Shown here: positions 57,559 to 64,000 of the stretch, one piece after another
Position numbering within the stretch: position 1 is the first letter of the stretch
Layout: every line of letters begins with the position of its first letter
Assembly: GCA_030068075.1 (NCBI GenBank)
Contig: CM057835.1
Location: 24,148,930 to 24,212,929 of the forward strand
Direction: 5' to 3'
Source: Paguma larvata
Taxonomy: Eukaryota > Chordata > Mammalia > Carnivora > Viverridae
DNA length: 64,000 bases
Notes under the pieces: model-generated
Database searches by the model: none
What the model was told of the DNA's origin: nothing
What the model saw: only the letters and a program-made list of their open reading frames with translations
Position numbers and translations under genes: made by a program

Positions 57559-57745
57559 CCTATGTTTTCTTCTGAGAGTTTTATAATTTCAGCTCGTACA
57601 TTTAGACCTTTGATCTTATTTATTTCTTGTATATGGTGTGAGGTAGAATCCAATATCATTCTTTCACATATGCTATTGAGTTGGCCCAACACCATTTGTT
57701 GACAAGACTATCCTTTTCCCCATTAATCTTCTTGGCACTTGATAG

Positions 57746-58424
57746 TTACATTCAATGAAGAGCCGAAAGAAAGCCCAAAGTCAAGAGAAATTTAGGATTC
57801 GTCAGTTACCTGGGCATACCAATGCCCTTTCTCCGGGGTCAGCAGGTCTGTTGGTGAACAGCCATTAGATTCAGGCCTATCAGTTCTCCAGATTTGACGT
57901 GTTTGAGCTGTGCCTGGTGTGACAGTTATGACTCGATGTTCACTAAGATTGTACAGAAATTTCAGGTCTTTTCAGCACCAGTAGTAGATACTATTTCTCT
58001 GAATCATTGGTCATTTGTTCACCATAAACAACTAAAATGCTAGGAAATTCCATCATTTCAACATACAGATGACTCTTCCCTGAAAGCAGCTGTTCCCAGC
58101 TCCATCAGTCTAGAGAGATCCAAAGAGAGTCTAGGCTCAGGTCACAGTGGGGAGGACACATCGGAGAGCCAAGCTTCCCCACCTCTGGACAATAGCCCGC
58201 TGGCTCAGGCAAAGCCACATGGGATGCTGGGAGACTGGGTTAACTCGATTATTGCTCGTTTCTGAGTCTTTTCCTTTGTTAGAGCCACAGAGTTCCACAC
58301 AGTCTATTCTTCCTGGTTTGCCCAGGTAGCATTCCTCACTTTAGCCTCCCTAGAATTGTTTATGCTTTTGCTATGATGTTGACCACACTGTAATGTAGTA
58401 AGGTTGATAGCTTATTGGTAACAA
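57746..58424. other. Unique sequence
   Basis: No feature recognised. Confidence 0.45.
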
Positions 58425-58590
58425 AAATTTATTATGTGGCAGGCATTGCTCTAAGAACATTACTCATTTTGAGACTAAGTACTGTGCTTAGGTCCATTTT
58501 ATAGATAAGGAAACTGAATATTTAAATAACTTTGGGAAGATGACACAGCTTATGAGGATACAGACCTCTGGAATCTGGCCCTAAGTCCTT
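58425..58590 (-). repeat. MIR fragment
   Basis: 'cattttatagataaggaaac' at 58495-58514 and 'gcaggcattgctctaagaac' are the reverse of MIR. Confidence 0.68.
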
Positions 58591-58599
58591 AATGTTTTA

Positions 58600-58690
58600 T
58601 GCAACCAGATTGGGTGCTCTTGAAGGACACCGTCTGTCTGCACCACTTTCCAGGTCCCCACAATAAATGTGTGTTGAAAGTTGTTCAAGC
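58600..58690 (+). repeat. L2 3' end fragment
   Basis: 'ccacaataaatgtgtgttga' at 58657-58676 matches the L2 3' terminus. Confidence 0.55.
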
Positions 58691-58739
58691 GTCATGGACG
58701 CTACCAGAACTAGAGAAGGTCAAAGCTAGAAGCAGACTC

Positions 58740-58865
58740 AGACGTCACGTTGTCTAACTCTATCACGTTACGCATAAGAAAAGCGAGACCCAGAGAGGGG
58801 AAATGGTGAAGTTGGGACCAGAATCTCAAGTTCCTGACTCACAGTAAAGTGCTTTTCCCCTCCAC
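58740..58865 (-). repeat. MIR fragment
   Basis: 'aagcgagacccagagagggg' at 58781-58800 and 'ctgactcacagtaaagtgct' fit MIR in reverse. Confidence 0.6.
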
Positions 58866-59607
58866 TCACAAACCATTTAAATGCAAGAGTGCCTATAATA
58901 TAAGGAATGTCCACAGAGAGCAGGTCCTGCTGGGGGGTCTCTGGAAGACACAAGGATATGCCTCTTGCCCACTTACAATCCACGCCACACGGTGCCTTGG
59001 CACAGGAAGGTGGCAGGGCCACCTCCACCTCTGGCCTGACCGCCAGAGTGTACCTCGCAGGGAAGGATACCGAAAGCAACACACAAGGTCTAACAAGACT
59101 GCACGCTTTGCCCTGGGGGTGAGAGGCAGGCTGAGAAACACCAATTTGGGATTCCTGGGATATTTCAAAGTTGTGTGGGAACAACGGGACAGAATATTTG
59201 AAATCAGGTTTTCCATGGAGATCTTGCCTGTATCCACACGTTGCTAGACCAACACCTTGATTTAACGAAGCCTCCGGTAAAAGGAAAGTAAAAACACAAC
59301 ACGGGCCTTACCACAATGAAAATTTCTCCTAAGAACTCCCAGCACTGGCTGGCATTTTATCGTCCTTATCTTCAGAGCACACCTGCCGTTACCAGAGGCC
59401 TCTGCTGTTTGGCTGTACTTTTGGTTAGCAATTACAAGCCTCCAGAAGGACGGCTAGCCTTCCGTAGGCTGCAGAACCAGTAAGCTGGTCTTATCATGCC
59501 CCGTTCAACACACAATTTGCTATCTTTAATCAAAATTGGACCACTAGTTTAAGCTTTGAAACTTTGACACATGCCATTAAAGGCTTTAAGTGTCTATACT
59601 GTAGATC
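58866..59607. other. Unique sequence; multi-frame open DNA
   Basis: Three frames (two minus, one plus) are open for over 110 codons across about 58770-59250. None has a recognisable domain. Confidence 0.45.
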
Positions 59608-59825
59608 AGTGACACTCACTGGGGGAAGTTTTGTGCCCCAGGGGATTCTTGGCACTGTCCGTAGACACTTTTAGTTACCGTAACTCAGGGGGTGCTACTG
59701 GCAGCTAGTGGGTAGAGCCCAGAGGTGCTGCCCAACATCCTGCAGTGTACAGAGAGCCGCCCCCCAACAAAGAATTTGTCCAACCTTCAGTGTGGATAGT
59801 ACTGAGGCTCCAGGTTCTAGAGAAT
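59608..59825 (+). mobile_element. hAT-type MITE
   Basis: It follows a short non-autonomous element: 'ccccaggggattcttggcac' at 59636, 'ggggtgctactggcagctag' at 59689, 'aacatcctgcagtgtacaga' and the end 'tagtactgaggctcc'. The fragment at 42155 is the same family. Confidence 0.65.
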
Positions 59826-60989
59826 GTTGGAGGAATGAGGGTAAGAGGGGATCTAGGGCAAGTTATTCCAGATTAATCCGAGAAGGCGGGAAGTCCAGAT
59901 GGCTGCCTTGGGTCCGGACCAGGGGGACAATTAGAAGCCCCAGCTTTTGTTTGCTTGAGTGTTTGTGTGAAGGGGGGGGATTGTTTATTGTTTATATTTT
60001 TTCAAAGTCCCGTGCAATGGACTCATTCTCAGGGAGGCAGGTCGGCCCGGAGCAAGTGCGTTCCTCACAAGGAAGTGAACCTTGGCTGCATTCTTCCACA
60101 GCCCCACCTGGGCTAATGAGTCATCAAGTGAAAGTGCCAGGGTTTTCTCAGAGTCCCTGGGCTCCCGGCGAGACTGCACACTGAGGGACCCCCCCCTTTC
60201 CTTCTTCTTTAGCACTGCTGTCCCCAGGGACAAAAGGCGCCATCTCTCAGACTCCACCGGATCCTGGCCCAGCCGTCTGCCCGCAAGCCCCCTCCATGGC
60301 CGATGTCCTAATTCCCAGCAACGAAGATCTCCTGTGGAAAACACACCCTTCCTACACCGGCTTTCTAGCCTCACGCCCTTTGCTTTTGACCCAGATCCCC
60401 TACTTTTGACCTACTTCCTGAAGCTGGGAGTGGCACGAAGATAAAAAAGAGGCATCACGTGGTGGGGGGAAAGTTTGCTTTCTGGACTCCTAGGCAAAGA
60501 GGGTGCTGCATGGCCGCGGCTGTGCCATCACCCAGGCGCAAGACCATTCTCTGCCTGAAGCCTGTGTGAGCAGGAGTCCCTTGGGAGACTCCAAGGCTGG
60601 CTCTTCCCAGCATCCTCATCAGAACAGACTGAAAGGGTGCTGCTCCGGTCGGGGTGGCCAGCTCAGAGGCTACCACAAAAATTCAGGCAAAAGGAGAAAA
60701 GTGACTCACGGTAGGACCAATCCGAAAGTGACTGAGCAGCTAACACCCAGGGAAGTAGATGGCCGATTGGAGAAGGTACTCAGGGATTTCCCCCCTGTCC
60801 TGACTTGGAGAAGTAGTAGAAGGGACTGTCTCCATGGGGTGCTGTCCCCGTGTAAATGCTCCAGAACACTTTTGGAGAAGAAGGGGTGAGGTCAGTCAGG
60901 GTCCCGTGGGACGCTTGGGATGCCATAAAGCAGGCACCAGGTCTCACGTACTCAGCTTCGAGCTCACAAGCCGGGACCTGGCTGGAGAT
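59826..60989. other. Unique GC-richer sequence
   Basis: CpG pairs are somewhat enriched at 60160-60330 but below an island. No exon, promoter motif or repeat recognised. Confidence 0.5.
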
Positions 60990-61185
60990 GGGGAGGAGGT
61001 GGCCGCCTCGGGAGTCAGACCACCTGGGTCCCACCTGCAGCCCACCATCCCTTGCTGTGCCACCTACCTGGGCCTCAGGCTCCCCGTCTCTGAAATGGGG
61101 GTTCTACTAAGACCCGCTGCCCCAGTAGCTGTGAGGATTAGAGAAGGCATGTGCAGGGCACAGGCTGGCATGGGCGGTGCCCAAA
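60990..61185 (+). repeat. MIR
   Basis: 'gagtcagaccacctgggtcc' at 61011-61030, 'tctctgaaatgggggttct' at 61087 and 'agctgtgaggattagagaag' at 61127 keep the MIR order. Confidence 0.75.
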
Positions 61186-61299
61186 GAAGGCCTGCTGCGG
61201 CTGTTTAGCAGGTGCCTCATAGATGCAGAATGAGGCCAAGCCTGAGTAAGTGTCACTGAACCAACGGTAAGAGTCAATGACCCACCACAGGAAAATACG

Positions 61300-61585
61300 G
61301 CACGATTCCACTTCCAGGAACTGCCTGGACACTCACCTCCACGAGGACAGAAAAGTAGAGCAGCGGTTGCCAGGAGCTGGGAGGAGGGGGCACAGGGAGA
61401 TACTGCGCACTGGGGACAGAGCTTCTGTCAGGAAAGATAAAAAAAAAATTCCTGGACACGGATGGTGACAATGTTCGCACCACAATGTGAATGTACTTAA
61501 TGCCACTGAATTGTACGCTAAAAATAGTTCAAATGGTAAATTTTATGTTAAGCATATTTTACCGTAATAAAAATCAATGAAAAGC
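61300..61585 (+). mobile_element. Old L1 3' end
   Basis: 'agcggttgccaggagctgg' at 61362, 'atgtgaatgtacttaatgcc' at 61484 and 'taaattttatgttaagcata' at 61537 fit the 3' end of an L1M. The A-rich tail follows to about 61600. Confidence 0.82.
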
Positions 61586-61600
61586 AAAAAAAAAAAAGAG

Positions 61601-64000
61601 TAAGCAGGACAGAGTGAGGAAAGGAATGAGATGAGAAGAGCTAGTTGAGAAGAAGGTGCTTTAAAAACACTGACGCTCTGTGCAGATTAAATTTATAACT
61701 CAGAGCGGGTGGGGTTCTGACTCTAGAGAATCATCGCAAAACTCCGCGGGGGTCCCTGGATCCGCACGCCTGCAGTTGTCCCAAACTCAGCTGATCGTTC
61801 ATGCGGCTCTGGGCCAACCCCCGTGTCAGGCAGGTTGGCAAACCCACGACCTACGAACAGCAGCCCTGACCTCAAGAAGTTACGGTCTTTGCACAGATGA
61901 GATAATATAATGAAGGCGAAAGTGCTTTAGGATCCATAAAGCATCGTGGCAATCATTTTATAGAGTGCCGAGAGGCTCCAGGGGAGACTTCCATTTCCTC
62001 TCTCTCTCTGTCTGAGGCCTGGGACGCGGGGCTCGCTGCTGGTGAGCCCCAGCCTGGCCAGGCCCCTGCAGAACTGGACACGGGGAAGGAGCCCTCTGCT
62101 GCCCCCACTTAATGCCCCTGCCCCCCACTCCCAACATCTCTCCCTCTGACCCCCAGCTGAGCCCACAGAGCACCCTCCTTGAAACCGCCCCCCTCCAAAC
62201 ACACACCTGCCTTCATCCTTCCCTTCATTCCAAGAACTTCCATGTGCATTTCTGTACTGCTCCTGATAACCAGCTGTTGCCTCACAGCAAACAGTAGTTG
62301 CTGGTGTGGACGGCGGTGTGGTCACCCCACTAGGTCACCACTGACCGTTTTGAACTCAGGCGGTGAGAGGGTACAGACTGGCTCTCAGTCAACGTGCATT
62401 TCTATGCAGCCGGACACCAGACTCGAATTTCATCACCAGATCAAAGCACCCTCTTTCCTTCCCTCCTCTTTCCCCACTTGGCACTCCCCTGCGCCCATGC
62501 AAAGCCTCACAGCTTCGCTCTGGCCCTGGAGGCCATGCGAGGGGCTGAGCTGGCCATAGAAGGATCCCTGCGTACACAGCACCCCAGAACAGCAGCCCTG
62601 CTGGGTGAAGGGGACAGAAGAAAGGTAGCAAAACATCAGCTCGCCACCCAGGAGGGAGAGGGGGACAAGGTGGAGGCTGGAGGGGCCCTGGGAGATATTT
62701 CTAGATCCTGCCTCCCTCCCCTGCAGCCTCATTCATTGGCTTACTCTTTCCAGCTCTCGCTTAAGCCCAAGGCTGGCTGCATTGCCCCCTTTCTCAGCTC
62801 CCACCATCCACAGCTTCCAGCCGGCATGTCTCCCCCAAAAATGGCTGCTCTCTTAGGAACAGAATGGCCAGCAGCAGGGAGAGGGGCCGGGAGCCCCGGA
62901 ATACTTCCCTCTGCGCCCCTCGGTTGTGGTTGAGTGCCGTGGCAGGTGCACTGTGGGCACCCCCTGTTTCCTGGCACCACTCACCATGTGACACGGCTAG
63001 TACCTAAGAGGGAAAGAAGTTGGTGATACAGTTTGGGTATGAAGATAGAGCCATCTTTCATGTTTGGCATAAAATTTGAAGGGTGAAATCATTTCTGCAG
63101 CTCTGACCAAAACCTGGGAAGCCCGTTCAGTGAACTGAAAATGTGTCACTAAATTCCTCAGCTGCCTGCCATCGGCCCCGGAAGCCAGGCCCCAGCCTGG
63201 TCATGGCAGCTTGACAAGTCCATGTGCTTCCTGTCAGGGCGTGCAGGTGCGAGACCCGAGCATCCAGCGCCCGCCCGTCTCCCACCCCCTGAGGCCCCAC
63301 AGCACCTTCCTGGGTTCTGCTGACTCAGAGTCCAATCCTCCAACCGGCCTCCCATCGGTGTGGCCTCAGGCCAGTCCGAGCAGAAGCACAAGGGGATCCT
63401 GTCTGCTCGGTGTCTTTCCAGAAAGGTCCCAACACCAACACACCCCCTACTCCCCCTCCCTCCTCCAGCCTTCCCCTCTTCAGCTCCACCCCCTCCCTAT
63501 AACAACATGCACCACCACAAAACAAGTGACCTTCCAGACCTTGATGGCAGCCCTGACCTCAGGCATGGAGAAGACCAAGGGGGGAAAGGAGGCAGAGAGC
63601 GTGTGCCTGGCCCCACCGCCGCTGCCCCACAACGTGAGCAGGGTTACTACACGCGCAATAACACAGGATAACACGTCAAAACGTGACACAGCCCAGCACC
63701 TTTGCAAAGGACCAGGCCCTACATATCCCCTGGCGGCCGGGCATACCAGCTGAGCTTTCCAACCTTGACTTCTGCCAAAAAGACCCCTGTTAAAATAAAA
63801 CACAGATGAAGCACAGACTTGAAAATTCCCTGAGCAGACACAACCAGTTTAGTCATACAGGCAAAACTTAATTTACCTTATTTTCCAAGACTAGGGAAGC
63901 CAGCTTTATCTGGGTTGCTTCTTACTTCTGCCTCTGAAAATTGTAGGTGAAATTTATATACTGTTCTCCAGAATTGATATGAGATAACCACCAACCAGTT
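61601..64000. other. Unique GC-richer sequence, few repeats
   Basis: No exon or RNA gene is supported. Pyrimidine-rich stretches (62455-62480 and 63440-63500) and several frames over 100 codons occur, as expected for GC-rich, stop-poor DNA. The longest repeat-free stretch at the right end. Confidence 0.5.

Larger units (their letters stand above)
56456..57745 (-). mobile_element. L1M 3' end and ORF2 3' region, split by two SINEs
   Basis: In reverse order: 'tattgaggtataatgcacat' at 56460, 'gaaatggaatcacacaatac' at 56695, 'gtttatccactcatcagtg' at 56848, 'gaaaccattgcctcctcca' at 57071 and 'caacaccatttgttgacaag' at 57688. Two SINEs sit at 57123-57558. Stops are frequent; inactive. The longest L1 3' end in the window. 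Confidence 0.85.

Noticed and set aside
60160..60330. CpG island
   Set aside because: CpG is only mildly enriched over less than 200 bases.
62394..63753. Two plus-strand frames of about 180 codons (62394-62933 and 63211-63753)
   Set aside because: They sit in pyrimidine-rich, stop-poor DNA, with opposite-strand frames over the same bases, and have no recognisable motif.

Overview
The window is nuclear DNA of a carnivore, most likely a cat (Felidae). The main evidence is about 31 copies of a tRNA-derived SINE. Each copy has a tRNA-like head (an A-box-like tggctcagt and a B-box-like gttcgagcccc), a CT-rich stretch, and an AATAAA-containing A-rich tail. This is the CAN-SINE architecture, and the long young form seen here is the felid type. 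Many copies keep 11-18 bp target-site duplications. The species cannot be fixed from sequence alone.

No protein-coding exon, tRNA, rRNA or known ncRNA gene can be supported. Open frames longer than 60 codons are either translations of the SINE and L1 repeats or chance frames in GC-rich DNA. The window therefore reads as intergenic or deep intronic DNA. The two ends (1-1.3 kb and about 58.9-64 kb) are richer in GC and poorer in repeats, so a gene or regulatory element would most likely lie nearest there.

Layout. 1-10 kb: unique sequence, L1 3' ends and the first SINEs, including one nested pair in each of two L1 remnants. 12.3-14.9 kb: a decayed plus-strand L1 body ending in a polypurine tract. 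16-25 kb: L1 fragments, hAT-type MITEs, a 24-base G run, and two adjacent minus-strand SINEs inside a MER5-like element. 28-38 kb: MIR/L2 fossils, two opposed MaLR-type LTRs, a triple SINE nest, and two copies of one LTR family (one with a clean 5-bp duplication, one splitting an L1). 38-47 kb: mostly unique sequence, a complete Tigger-type MITE split by a SINE, and a short duplicated palindrome. 47-58 kb: L1s, two copies of a second LTR family, and an ancient repeat holding a 26-bp-arm hairpin. 58-64 kb: MIR/L2/hAT fossils and GC-richer unique DNA.

There is no operon-like cooperation to describe. The functional content is that of mobile elements: SINEs mobilised by L1 machinery, solitary LTRs, and DNA-transposon remnants. 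The most unusual signals are the hairpin at 49.8 kb, the duplicated palindromic motif at 38.9 and 40.3 kb, the 33-bp internal duplication in a young SINE at 6.7 kb, and the consistent same-strand nesting of SINEs. Repeat family names come from memory of consensus sequences and were not checked against a library.
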